From contig JAOADO010000025.1 in assembly GCA_026417275.1 (NCBI GenBank), forward strand, positions 1-20,715: a DNA stretch of 20,715 nt. Direction: 5' to 3'. The position numbers and the translations under genes were made by a program. This DNA comes from Verrucomicrobiia bacterium. Lineage in GTDB: Bacteria > Verrucomicrobiota > Verrucomicrobiae > Limisphaerales > JAKPVM01. This document shows, one piece after another, positions 10,601 to 18,168 of the stretch; the first letter of the stretch is position 1, and every line of letters begins with the position of its first letter. The notes under the pieces are model-generated. The model was not told where the DNA came from and ran no database searches. It saw nothing but the letters and a program-made list of their open reading frames with translations.

Positions 10601-13600
10601 GTCCATGTTTTCATGCGGTTTAATGTTGTGGTGTCAACAACGTCGCCAATGTAATGGTCAAGGGCAGGATGAATTTCGTTTGTCTGGAAGATGGTCGTCG
10701 CCAATTCGTAGAGATGTCCATAATACATCGGGACGAATTCCTGATGCTGGAGGAATTTACGAACGAATGTAGTATCGGACGTTGCCGTTGCGGCGCGGAA
10801 TATGGAATCGGTTGCTGGTCTTCGGCTTCCATCACCTTCACCAAAATCAGTGTCGTTATCGTGAGGAATAACCATGAAACGCGTATCGTATTCTCCTCTA
10901 TAAATTGTATAATCATCCGCGGTACCATCGCTTCCAAGCGCTGTTTCACCAAATCCAGTCAGGCTCATCACTGCAAAATATCTCTGCCATTCAGATACAT
11001 TTAAGACCTGACTTACGGCTTTTGCCCAGTTTGTATCAGGTGTGTTATCGAGTGTCCAAGTCATATTAAACAGGTCGCTCCAATCATTTTCACTGCGGTT
11101 GGATTGTTTGGAATAATTGTATCCACCAGTGGTGTAACTTACCCAGTTTGTGCCAAGATAATGAAGATTCGCCACGCGCATACACCTGTAGAGATTTCCA
11201 CCACCATCAAGCGGGAAGTGGTTCTGTGCCCAATCGGTACTCAATTCTTCAAGATGTACATAACAACCATATTGTGGATTTCCAGAGCTGGCAAGGTCAA
11301 CACCGTTTACACGAACACGGACAAAATAAGAATCTTCAACCGGCAACCCAGCCTTTCGGAACATGATTGTTCCCATAACCTGTGAGTGAGTATACATAGT
11401 GTTCAGATTAAACGCCTGTTGTCCTTTCCAGCGCCGATCGTTTGGAATATTCACTCTGAAGTTATGCGGAACAGCACCTCTTGTGCCGTTTCCACGATTT
11501 CTGAAACCGCAAAGATAACGAACATCGGTTCCGCTGTCATCAATGGCAATAAATGTGCCGTTCATTTCCGCGTTTATTCTTCGGCTGAGATTATCATCTC
11601 CCCAGATGCTCTGGAGTTCCTGGTTTTCCGCCCCGGTCATTATCAGCCGATAAATCGGTTGTTTGAATTTGGCGCTCGCGGTGGAGTCTACCTGATAAAG
11701 CGCGTTTGCAACCTGTCCTAACGAAACGCCATTAGTTTCATAGGCAGGAGCGGGCCATGTTCTTATCAGTCCAAGGTTATCAACAGCTTCCACATAAAAT
11801 TCGATAATTGTATTATTTGCCATTGGCGGGATTTGCGCGGCAAAAACCATGTCGCCTTTTATACCATCGTTATGTTGTCCATCATCAAACATTGGTTGAG
11901 ATGAGAATGCGGAAGGCGTTGTAGATGTTGCATCGCGCCAATATAGTGTGACCACAATATTGTTGGTTTGTTCGTCAAGGATTCTTGCGCGAACAGTTAC
12001 AATATTTGTCGGGGTTGGAACTGCTGGAATGTGAATTACATCCAGAATCATGGGCGGAATATTTGTGGAGGCGACGCTGTTTGATGCTCCAGGCGTTCCA
12101 CCATTGACAGAACTTGTCTTCCAGTTCTGCCCGTATTCATTCGGCAATTCTTTCTGAACTAATTCAAAAGATTTTCCGTATCCATCCGCAGCACAATACC
12201 ATTCCCATCCACGATAAGCGCGTGTGTAATTCCACACAGTGGAACCGCGTCTGCGAACACCCCAATCGCCTTCAGTAGCATACCAGACATCGTCAATCGT
12301 TTCACCAAGCGAGTTTACTAAAGTTAAACGTTCATCAATATTGCTCAATCTACCTCGCCAGTTGCCAATGACATTCGTCACTGTTGGATAAAGTGCTTTG
12401 AAAGCGTTCGTGTCGGAAGCAATGACAAGGTAGCCACCGCCAGGAATCGAAATGTTCGGGAACATAAAGTCAATACCGCGGGTGAATTTCCAACCAGTAA
12501 GATTAATCGGAGCGTCATGTGTATTGTGAATTTCAATCCACTCATCATTTGTGCGGTGGGTGGATGGATTAAACATTATTTCGCTGATTACTATCTTTGA
12601 GTCAAACCTGGCGTTTGGATCAAGGACATAACTCCATGGCGAAGCGGTAAACGAATTCGGTGGAGTCGCAAGGTCAGTAATTCCATGGTTTGAAGTCCAG
12701 ACAATTTGTACAACACCGGTTGCGGGTTGATTAAATGTAAACACATACGGACCAGCACCAGAACCGCTGACCGATTGAGCTGGTGAGGTGTTAATCAATA
12801 AATCTGAAGCATCCACCCCTTTTACGGGCTCGTCAAAAAGCACTGTTATTTTCGTCAAATCACGAACTGTGATTCCAGGAATTGGCGTAATATTTGAAAT
12901 CCTTGGTGGTATTACATCGGGTGAATGATATTGCCAGGTTGAACCCGGAGCATTTTCATTAAATGGATTAGCCGCAGGCGCAAGGTCTGTTATTCCATGC
13001 ATGCTTAACCAGGTAATTGTAATAACACTGGCATTCGGCACCGGGAAAGTGAAAGTATAGACCGCACCACTCCCGCTGACTGACGTTGCTGGGATGCCGT
13101 TAACAAGCAAGTCGCGAGCATCAACTCCTTTTACCGACTCAGAGAAGGTTACCGTTATTTGAGACAGATTTGTCACCGTTGCTCCAGCCGAAGGAACTTG
13201 ACTGATGATTGTCGGTGGAGTCAGGTCAATTAAGTTATACTGCCAGCTTGTGTCCGGACGGGTTTCATCGAATTTATTTGCGGGATTGGACGCGTCAACA
13301 ATTCCATGATTTTGAGCCCACCTGACGCTGACAGCTCCATAAGGTGGTTGAGGGAATGTAAACGTGAACATCTGTCCATCTCCGGACACACCCGAAGCCG
13401 GAGTACCATTTATCAAAAGATCCTGGGCATCCACATTTACAACTGGCTTATTAAATGTAACAACAACTTGCGTCAGGTTGCTTACTGTAGAATTTGCCGA
13501 CGGTGATTTTGAAGTAATCACAGGGGCATTTGGATTTAACAGGACATACTGGAAGGTCGCGGATGGAGAAGTTCCATCAAACGAGCGTGGAGGAGAATCG

Positions 13601-16600
13601 TAATCCACAATCCCGTGATTTGAAGCCCATGTGATTGAAACGTTGCCATACGCAGGTTGCGCAAAACCGAAAGTATAAGCATTCCCCTGTCCTGAAACAA
13701 AAGTTGCCGGAACACCGTTGACCAACAAATCCGAAGCATCAACGTTCTTGACAGGCTCGGTAAATGTAACAGTTAGATTTGTTAAATAATAAACTTCGCC
13801 CGGCACAGGATTTACACTGGCAATTCTTGGAGGTTCGAGGGATGGGTCAGCAATCACAGCGGTCATCTCCATGCTGATAAGGAAATCACTACTTGACAGA
13901 TTAACATTCAAAGCCTGAATTGCAATAAGGTTTGTTCCGTTAATCAGCAAGGTATCCAGATTTGTAAATGTATAACTCTGCATGACCAATGGTTCAGGTG
14001 CATTGTTAGCCGGGGTTGTATTATCATAAGTAATATCGCCAGAAACCCGTGTATTATAGCGAATCACCTCTATCCCGTTTATCCAGAGAATATAGCCGTC
14101 GTCGCAAAGCGTATTAATTGTGATGCTCTTCATGAATGGAAGATTTGAAATTACAAGCGGGTGGCGAAGATATAATGACACATAAGTATTACGCATATCG
14201 TCTAAACGCGTGTTTCCAACAAATGGCACAGGGGTACCGTCTACGTCATAATAAAACGGTCCTGGACCTTGCAACCATGAAGAATCATCGAACGGTAATA
14301 AACGCCAAGCGGTAATTGGGCTCGATGCCTCCGATGTGCCTTTCTTATATTTCCAAACCGCATTTGTGGCAATCAAAACTGTCTTGGGGGCTTCAAGGGT
14401 ATAATGCCATTGAGCGCTCTGGGCATCGAATGCATTTGGCGGAGTCGCAAGGTCAGTAATTCCATGATTTGCCGCCCACGAAATCTGAACTGCACCATAC
14501 GCAGGTTGTGCAAAGTAGAACGTATATTGCGCATTTGCACCAGCGACGCTAATCGCGGGAGAACCATTAATCAAAAGGTCGCTCGCGTTAACACCAGCAA
14601 CCGCTTCGCTGAATGTAATGGAAATTGACGTAAGTTCATTTACAGTTGAACCCATCGCAGGCGTGATTGATGTGATTGTTGGAGGTGTCAAATCAGCCAA
14701 ATAATAACTCCATGACGCTCCGCTTGCTGTGTGGTCAAACGGCAACGGCGGATACCCAGTGTCCACGATTCCATGATTAGAAGCCCACGTTATTGCCACA
14801 TTTCCAAGAGACGGTTGAGTAAACGTGAATGTATAGCTCGTTCCGCTACCGGATACCCCTGTTGCAGGTATCCCGTTGATTAATAGATCGGAAGCATCCA
14901 CATTTACCACATTTTCGCTGAAAATAACCTGAATGCTTGTTAATGCACCTACTGTGCTCCCCGGCACAGGAGTGATCTGAACAATAACAGGCGCATTTGT
15001 ATTTATCGCCGGTTGATTCACAATTACTCTGACAACAGAAGAGGTCAGAGTTTGATTATTCACATCTGTCATTGTAGCAAATATGAAATTGGTTCCAACT
15101 GGCGGATTTGTCCACGTTGTCTCATACGGTGCTTTTGAAACGCGTGTCAATAGATTGCTATTCGCGTAAAACGCAACGTTATTAACACCCACTGGAGAAT
15201 AAGCGCTTGCTTGAATCTGAATATTTGTTGGATAAGTGAAGATAGCATTATTTGTTGGGGTAATAATCGAGACATAAGCAGAACTTGGATATTCTTCTAA
15301 ACGAATGCCGCCAATTGCATAACCATAGGGACCATCGGTTGTCCCGTTTGGTTGAGGACCGGTGTATTGAGTGCAATAGACTGAAAAACTTCCATCTGAA
15401 CCTGGGTCAATATCTTCCCAATCCCACATATCGCCAGTCGTTGAAGTATGATTTACACCTGTGTTTATTGCGGCTTCATTGGTTTTTATATTATTCGGAT
15501 AATGTGCAGATGTTAAAGCATTTGCGGTGTGTGCATTGCGGTAAGAAACAGCGCCCTCAATACCTGCAATTGTCCACCTATTCACATACGAATCGCTCCC
15601 ACGAACGACACCGCCTTTGAAGCTGTATCGAGCGTTGGGATTAAGTCCGGTGAAAGTATAAGTAACGTAAGCTCCGGATGAAACTTGAGCAATTCCATAC
15701 GTTTGCGTACTAAAATCAACATATCCATTAAACGTATTGTATAGAGGTGTACCAGCGGCTGGCACTCCTGCAGTAGAGGCCGGCATGACATTACCAGAAT
15801 AGGAAATCGAGACTCTAACCGGAAGGTTAGTGCCACTCACAATATTTTTCAGATATCCCGTAGCGCCTGGATCGTATCCAAAGATATTCCACGTTGTCGT
15901 GTTTGTGTGAGTACCAGGTCCCGGAACATGGTCGTTAAAAGCAACCCACCCTGTGCTTATTCTGACGACCTGAATTGAGACTGGTGCGGAGGTGCTAACT
16001 AATCCAGTGTTGTCAGTAGCAATTGCGGTTAAAACGTAATTCCCAGCAGGCACGCTCGTCCACGTGTAAGAAAATTCGGATGTATTACTCTTTGCTTCGC
16101 CAATCTTTTTTTGGCCCTGATAAAATTCGACAAGCGAAACTGTTCCATCCTGGTCTGTGGCTGTTGCACTAATTGTAATATTTGCGGGTTCAGTGAATGT
16201 GGCATTGCTGGCGGGGGACGTAATTGAAACTTTTGGTGGGATAGCTCCTGAAACCTGAATATTCACAACTGCAGATGTTGCGCTTACGCCGGTAGAATCG
16301 GTAACAACAGCAAATATTTGATAAGCACCGTTTGCAACATTCGTCCACGTGAAATTAAATGGCGATGAAGACACAGAACCCACCAAATTTGAATTTGCAT
16401 AGAATACAACAGACGCCACTCCGTAAAGAGAAGATGCTACGGCACTTAATGATACACTATTGGCTACGAAAATTGAATTATTTGTTGGAGCCGTAAGGAC
16501 AACAACCGGCGGAACACTGATTTGTTCAAGACTTAAAGCCGAAAGCGCATAACTGTATTGACCATCGGTCGCCTGTCCAGTGGGCACTTTGCCAAGGTAT

Positions 16601-18168
16601 TGTTGAACTTTAACAGAAATTTGACCACCAGATTGCGGGACAATATCTTCCCAAACCATCATCACGCCATCGGCGCGATTTTCCCCGGCGTTCCATGCCA
16701 TCTGATTCGTTGTTAAATCCGTAACCTGTGTAGAGGTCAACGCCCCGAAGTTGACAATCCCAGATGTCCCCCAGGCAGGAACATGGGCACCCCTGAACGA
16801 TTGCGCACCATTCAGAGTCGCCATACTCCAGCGGTTAGAATAACCCCCACCTCTCACAGCTGTGCCTTTGAAAATATAGCGACAATTTGGATTTAAACCT
16901 GTGAATGTGTAAGTTACATGATTCGCGCTTCCAGCGAGCATTATGGCATGCTGCAGGTCACCGGTACCAAAATCAATATAAGGCAGGAACCAAGTACCAG
17001 CAGGCGTTCCCGCGTCAGGTTTCCCCATTGTTCCCCCAGTGCTATAATAATCAGAAGTAATTGTTAAGACCACTGGCAAATTTTTGCCCGTGGCAATGTC
17101 CTTTAACGGACCTGCGTTTCCTGGGGCACCATTTTGTGTCCCAAGCGCATTCCATGCAGTTGCGTTTGGATGGGTTGCCGCCCCGGAATAATGGTCATTA
17201 AATGCGCGCCATGTCACAGTTGCCTGGTTATAAACTGAAACTGTGTTTGTGGTGGAAAAACTGCTTGCCCCATTATTATCGAAAGCCACAGCGTAAATCC
17301 TGTAAATGCCAATACCCGCATTGGTCCATGTAAAAGAATAATCGGTTGAAGCCCCACCAGAGATCTCACCCAATTTTTTGCCCGGTGAATAGAACTCCAC
17401 TTTTGATATAGTTCCATCTGGATCAGTTGCAGAAGCGCGAATAACAATGTTTGACCCGGCAAAGTAAAAACTGTTATTTGTTGGTTGAACCAAAGTCACA
17501 ATCGGCGATTGATTTTGTGGTTGGGCATATTCCCCGATTAAAGCAAGATTAAAACTGATATCAGAACTTGTAGGGTCACATTGATGAATTTCCACTGCAA
17601 TAACGTTCCTGCCTTCAACAAACAGAGATTTGCTCAAATTTTTGCTGTACCATGTGGTTTCGGCGGCGCCGCCAACAACGTTTGCGTAAGTATTATAGGT
17701 TATTTCAGTGGTGCCATCAGGAAAATTATCATAAAAAGCGAGTGTCCCATTGATAAAAACAACAATCCCATCGTCTCTTAAAAAATTGCAGATTACATTT
17801 GTTAAAAGTGTGAGATTGGTTACCGTAAATTCCTTTCGGTAATAATAGGTAGGATACTTGTTGGCGGCGTCTGGTCCCCACTTATTTGTGGTAGCTTCAT
17901 CGCCATCGCCATAACCTAACTCCGCGCGTCCGCCAGCCCATGAACTATCATCATAAGTGGTTAAACGCCAGGATGTTCCAAGGTTAACGCCATTATCATT
18001 ATATTTCCAAACGCTGTTTGTTTCTATTAACGTTACAGAAGCGCTAAAAGCATCCAGCGCAGAAAATAATAAAACACTACTTAAAAACAGCGATGACAAT
18101 ACCCTTGCCCTCGTGAAACTACCCAGTTTCCCGTTTAAAAAAATACAACCAATATCCATTTTACTCAT
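4657..18168 (-). CDS. Giant secreted multidomain protein (4503 aa): Ig-like repeats, seven LTDs, CotH kinase-like domain, beta-helix
   Basis: A single uninterrupted frame. Order by residue, boundaries approximate: signal peptide 1-43 (cleavage after AFSA); galactose-binding-like beta-sandwich 44-215; Big_9-like Ig 221-315; unassigned module 317-551; two Big_9-like Ig 553-737; second copy of the module 738-960; Big_9-like Ig 961-1055; Swm/Big-type repeats 1059-1260; galactose-binding-like domain 1262-1440; four more Swm/Big repeats 1446-1853; LTD 1858-2030; beta-sandwich linker with DDGQHNDGIKGD 2035-2165; CotH 2170-2533; parallel beta-helix 2630-3030; Ig-like 3037-3140; two LTDs 3148-3430; galactose-binding-like domain 3437-3612; four LTDs 3617-4250; I-set-like Ig 4252-4338; cadherin-like 4339-4430; C-terminal module 4432-4503 (GMTYEILRSRDLKSW...YYRVRRQ). 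There is no C-terminal membrane helix, RTX repeat or autotransporter barrel, so it is probably exported by Sec; the outer-membrane step is unknown. Role unknown: adhesion, matrix or polysaccharide binding are guesses. M1 (18168) and M4 (18159) are both possible starts. Confidence 0.9.
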   Translation of the reverse strand: MSKMDIGCIFLNGKLGSFTRARVLSSLFLSSVLLFSALDAFSASVTLIETNSVWKYNDNGVNLGTSWRLTTYDDSSWAGGRAELGYGDGDEATTNKWGPDAANKYPTYYYRKEFTVTNLTLLTNVICNFLRDDGIVVFINGTLAFYDNFPDGTTEITYNTYANVVGGAAETTWYSKNLSKSLFVEGRNVIAVEIHQCDPTSSDISFNLALIGEYAQPQNQSPIVTLVQPTNNSFYFAGSNIVIRASATDPDGTISKVEFYSPGKKLGEISGGASTDYSFTWTNAGIGIYRIYAVAFDNNGASSFSTTNTVSVYNQATVTWRAFNDHYSGAATHPNATAWNALGTQNGAPGNAGPLKDIATGKNLPVVLTITSDYYSTGGTMGKPDAGTPAGTWFLPYIDFGTGDLQHAIMLAGSANHVTYTFTGLNPNCRYIFKGTAVRGGGYSNRWSMATLNGAQSFRGAHVPAWGTSGIVNFGALTSTQVTDLTTNQMAWNAGENRADGVMMVWEDIVPQSGGQISVKVQQYLGKVPTGQATDGQYSYALSALSLEQISVPPVVVLTAPTNNSIFVANSVSLSAVASSLYGVASVVFYANSNLVGSVSSSPFNFTWTNVANGAYQIFAVVTDSTGVSATSAVVNIQVSGAIPPKVSITSPASNATFTEPANITISATATDQDGTVSLVEFYQGQKKIGEAKSNTSEFSYTWTSVPAGNYVLTAIATDNTGLVSTSAPVSIQVVRISTGWVAFNDHVPGPGTHTNTTTWNIFGYDPGATGYLKNIVSGTNLPVRVSISYSGNVMPASTAGVPAAGTPLYNTFNGYVDFSTQTYGIAQVSSGAYVTYTFTGLNPNARYSFKGGVVRGSDSYVNRWTIAGIEGAVSYRNAHTANALTSAHYPNNIKTNEAAINTGVNHTSTTGDMWDWEDIDPGSDGSFSVYCTQYTGPQPNGTTDGPYGYAIGGIRLEEYPSSAYVSIITPTNNAIFTYPTNIQIQASAYSPVGVNNVAFYANSNLLTRVSKAPYETTWTNPPVGTNFIFATMTDVNNQTLTSSVVRVIVNQPAINTNAPVIVQITPVPGSTVGALTSIQVIFSENVVNVDASDLLINGIPATGVSGSGTSYTFTFTQPSLGNVAITWASNHGIVDTGYPPLPFDHTASGASWSYYLADLTPPTITSITPAMGSTVNELTSISITFSEAVAGVNASDLLINGSPAISVAGANAQYTFYFAQPAYGAVQISWAANHGITDLATPPNAFDAQSAQWHYTLEAPKTVLIATNAVWKYKKGTSEASSPITAWRLLPFDDSSWLQGPGPFYYDVDGTPVPFVGNTRLDDMRNTYVSLYLRHPLVISNLPFMKSITINTLCDDGYILWINGIEVIRYNTRVSGDITYDNTTPANNAPEPLVMQSYTFTNLDTLLINGTNLIAIQALNVNLSSSDFLISMEMTAVIADPSLEPPRIASVNPVPGEVYYLTNLTVTFTEPVKNVDASDLLVNGVPATFVSGQGNAYTFGFAQPAYGNVSITWASNHGIVDYDSPPRSFDGTSPSATFQYVLLNPNAPVITSKSPSANSTVSNLTQVVVTFNKPVVNVDAQDLLINGTPASGVSGDGQMFTFTFPQPPYGAVSVRWAQNHGIVDASNPANKFDETRPDTSWQYNLIDLTPPTIISQVPSAGATVTNLSQITVTFSESVKGVDARDLLVNGIPATSVSGSGAVYTFTFPVPNASVITITWLSMHGITDLAPAANPFNENAPGSTWQYHSPDVIPPRISNITPIPGITVRDLTKITVLFDEPVKGVDASDLLINTSPAQSVSGSGAGPYVFTFNQPATGVVQIVWTSNHGITDLATPPNSFTASPWSYVLDPNARFDSKIVISEIMFNPSTHRTNDEWIEIHNTHDAPINLTGWKFTRGIDFMFPNISIPGGGYLVIASDTNAFKALYPTVTNVIGNWRGRLSNIDERLTLVNSLGETIDDVWYATEGDWGVRRRGSTVWNYTRAYRGWEWYCAADGYGKSFELVQKELPNEYGQNWKTSSVNGGTPGASNSVASTNIPPMILDVIHIPAVPTPTNIVTVRARILDEQTNNIVVTLYWRDATSTTPSAFSSQPMFDDGQHNDGIKGDMVFAAQIPPMANNTIIEFYVEAVDNLGLIRTWPAPAYETNGVSLGQVANALYQVDSTASAKFKQPIYRLIMTGAENQELQSIWGDDNLSRRINAEMNGTFIAIDDSGTDVRYLCGFRNRGNGTRGAVPHNFRVNIPNDRRWKGQQAFNLNTMYTHSQVMGTIMFRKAGLPVEDSYFVRVRVNGVDLASSGNPQYGCYVHLEELSTDWAQNHFPLDGGGNLYRCMRVANLHYLGTNWVSYTTGGYNYSKQSNRSENDWSDLFNMTWTLDNTPDTNWAKAVSQVLNVSEWQRYFAVMSLTGFGETALGSDGTADDYTIYRGEYDTRFMVIPHDNDTDFGEGDGSRRPATDSIFRAATATSDTTFVRKFLQHQEFVPMYYGHLYELATTIFQTNEIHPALDHYIGDVVDTTTLNRMKTWTAQRVANVLSQINLNLTLTNLGGLSSNQGYLYTSSSSVTLAGRADVIHTRQVKLNDTVATWVAWNGNWQGTVSLNPGINNVLIQCIDSNNVVFAQTNLTVWYDKGSVTTVSGTLSGNPTWSPANGPYYISSSITIPSGVTLTILPGTTVYLNSGANITVSDGGRLIAEGTPTARITFTRTPGTSIRWGGIIINGSVNSPETRIGYAHIEYNGSVAIHSSGGTVYLHHLTFGSTDHQYVSLDNSSFIVSDCLFPTPTAAFEPAHGSGGIKQGGRGIFLRNFFGAPNGYNDTIDFTGGNRPGPIVQFIDNVFMGSGDDVLDLDGTDAWVEGNIFMHIHKNGSPDSASAISGGRDGSNVSRITIINNIFYDLDHVATAKEGNFYVLINNTIVRQSRQGGTDTAAGVINFADAGTAEGAGMYLEGNIVYNAEQMLREPVQSAVVTLFNNLLPFAWTGLGGSNFIADPMFKYVPQVSETTNFVNWTQAQVIWDWFSLRNTSPAIGRGESGINLGATRNYGVILTGIPDGITSRNNAQIWVGINRTGNGIPTASWVNGVGYTHYKWRIEGGQWSAELPITTPIVLTNLVSGTYKIEVAGKRDCGFYQDDPVYGSNAVVTISRTWTVDRSRYPVRINEVLAANRSAYIHYDTTPDMIELYNESDSTVSLAGMSITDDPSTPTKFIFPSGTTIPARSYLVLFANNTDGTPGLHLGFNLAQEGEGVYLFARPSEGGQLLDSVVFGPQVPDYSIGKLPDGSWGLTIPTFGQQNKAAPIGDSSMVKINEWLASGGFWFQSDFIELYNPEHLPVSIGGMFLTDRTGQPTRHQIAPLTFIASNSCLAFFADGDGTQGPQHLNFRITYEQGQIELYDSKTNLVDRIVYLTQKPGVSQGRSPNGKPTFTTFNQPTPGIINPSIAGGLSGEVPIILVNYTDRWRYNQSGTNLGTGWIATNYNDSTWTEGSGVLGYEDASLPYPINTWLTLGPVTFYFRKTIVITNEVSQFSRVQLSYLIDDGAVFYFNGQEVHRVRISGNAGEQVAYDALASTSVGDAAIEGPITISPSLLRKGTNYIAVEVHQSSATSSDIVFAMLLEGIIITNPPGAGAVMINEVLANNSTLNESDGSTPDWVELYNSSSGVLDLSGWSLTDNLSDWRRWVFPQGSVILPGGYLKVICDANKPVSTTNTGFGLKANGGAVYLFESSGVLIDSINYGIQIADFSIGRVPNGSTNWTLTVPTAGAGNIAATLGSIYQLKINEWMPNDSGGRDDWFEIYNPQSQPVAIGGLKLTDNLAVPGKHVVVPLSFIGSSSNGYLKIIADNNLVAGADHVGFKLDNTTESIGLFTSNDQMIDSITYYNPASGVSEGRFPDGSTNIVKFTKTVSPGAANYLWLTNVIINEALSHSDPPLEDAIELYNPTDQPVDISGWYLSDSLNNLRKFRIPPNTIIPPRGFKVFYEYQFNSDPGVNPFAFALGSRGDQIYLSTADSLGNLTGYRRSVKFGASRNGVSFGYYVNSVGEEDFVALGARTFGVDDPGTVEQFRQGTGASNAIPKVGPLVISEIMYHPPDIGTNDNVQDEYIELYNNSSATVMLYDPQYPTNTWRLRDAIDYEFPMGASIPPFSYALVVSFDPQTNAQALAEFKGKYNISDGALIFGPYRGKLANGDENIELYEPDTPNLVTNNQGQIEVVVPYVLVEKVHYYDSGNWPSEADGNGYSLHRVSYTGYANDPTNWVAAPPTPGPQGLRITAQPQDVNAVCGQNILFVVEVAGQSPIYYQWYFNGTPIVGQTNNALQLLNVCTNNAGAYHVVAYNSQSSITSAVAKLTVISVQLPSPGVDYITAIKNQPVSIPVAYLLANDRDYNGSTLSIVGVSATSTNGGYVSLVGNSVIYTPPANKTGFDEFFYTVQNGYGLQAMGVVSITVGLTENYNKVGLKNSNGRVEIQFEGLPGMTYEILRSRDLKSWELIMTLQAGNDGIIRFTETDQPSDRAYYRVRRQ
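9079..10281 (-). other. Parallel beta-helix domain within the giant protein
   Basis: Residues about 2630-3030. It begins with a typical entry cap (TWSPANGPYYI, then ITIPSGVTLTILPGTTVYL) and continues with short turns such as VEGNIFMHIH, ITIINNIFYDL, VLINNTIV and YLEGNIVYNA. These NN/GN turns are characteristic of right-handed pectate-lyase-like helices (Beta_helix, NosD-like). It is embedded directly after the CotH domain, and no catalytic residues can be assigned. The adjacent gene product is also a beta-helix protein. Confidence 0.75.
10570..11661 (-). other. CotH kinase-like domain within the giant protein
   Basis: Residues about 2170-2533. The domain opens with IYRLIM, followed by the family's Arg-rich element RNRGNGTRG (R2225-G-N-G-T-R2230), FNLNTMYTHSQ, an HLEEL segment and DDYTIYR, then HDNDTDFGEG (H2436-D-N-D-T-D2441-F-G). 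CotH proteins are atypical spore-coat or secreted kinases in Bacillus and some eukaryotes, and this last element matches their PWDxD-type metal-binding segment with His in place of Trp. The two Asp of the segment are kept, so activity is possible but unproven. It is preceded by an LTD and a DDGxHxDGxxGD linker. Confidence 0.78.
12610..14994 (-). repeat. Six-copy Swm/Big-type repeat array inside the giant gene
   Basis: Copies of about 100 residues start near P1059, P1162, P1446, P1549, P1651 and P1754. Shared pattern: PPxIxSxxPxxGxTV, then LTxIxVxFSExV, VDASDLLING, PAxxVSGxG, YTFTFxQP, ITWxxNHGIxD, and a closing Trp/Phe-x-Tyr. The second and third copies are separated by a galactose-binding-like domain (1262-1440). 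The pattern resembles bacterial SwmB/Big_5 Ig-like folds that begin with 'PxxGxxV...I.v.FsepV'. Several copies keep near-identical DNA, showing expansion by duplication. Confidence 0.82.
15289..15957 (-). repeat. Unassigned module, copy 2, in the giant gene
   Basis: Residues about 738-960. It carries the same landmarks in the same order as copy 1: WVAFNDH, THTNTTTWN, LKNIVSGTNLPV, VTYTFTGLNPNARYSFKG, VRG, NRW, an AH pair, WEDIDPG, a QYTG/TDGPYGYA element and a final LEE. I recognise no named family. It is flanked on both sides by Big_9-like Ig domains. Confidence 0.7.
16516..17220 (-). repeat. Unassigned module, copy 1, in the giant gene
   Basis: Residues about 317-551, starting at the WRAFNDH element (W320). 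Landmarks: THPNATAWN, LKDIATGKNLPV, VTYTFTGLNPNCRYIFKG, VRG, NRW, FRGAH, WEDIVP, QYLG, TDGQYSYA and a final LEQ. Beta-rich, with conserved Trp, Gly and Asn; no catalytic motif stands out. The fold may be a carbohydrate-binding-like sandwich, but that is a guess. Confidence 0.7.

Noticed and set aside
12610..14994. Periodic near-repeats considered as a CRISPR-like or satellite array
   Set aside because: The period is about 300 bases, in frame, and encodes homologous protein domains.
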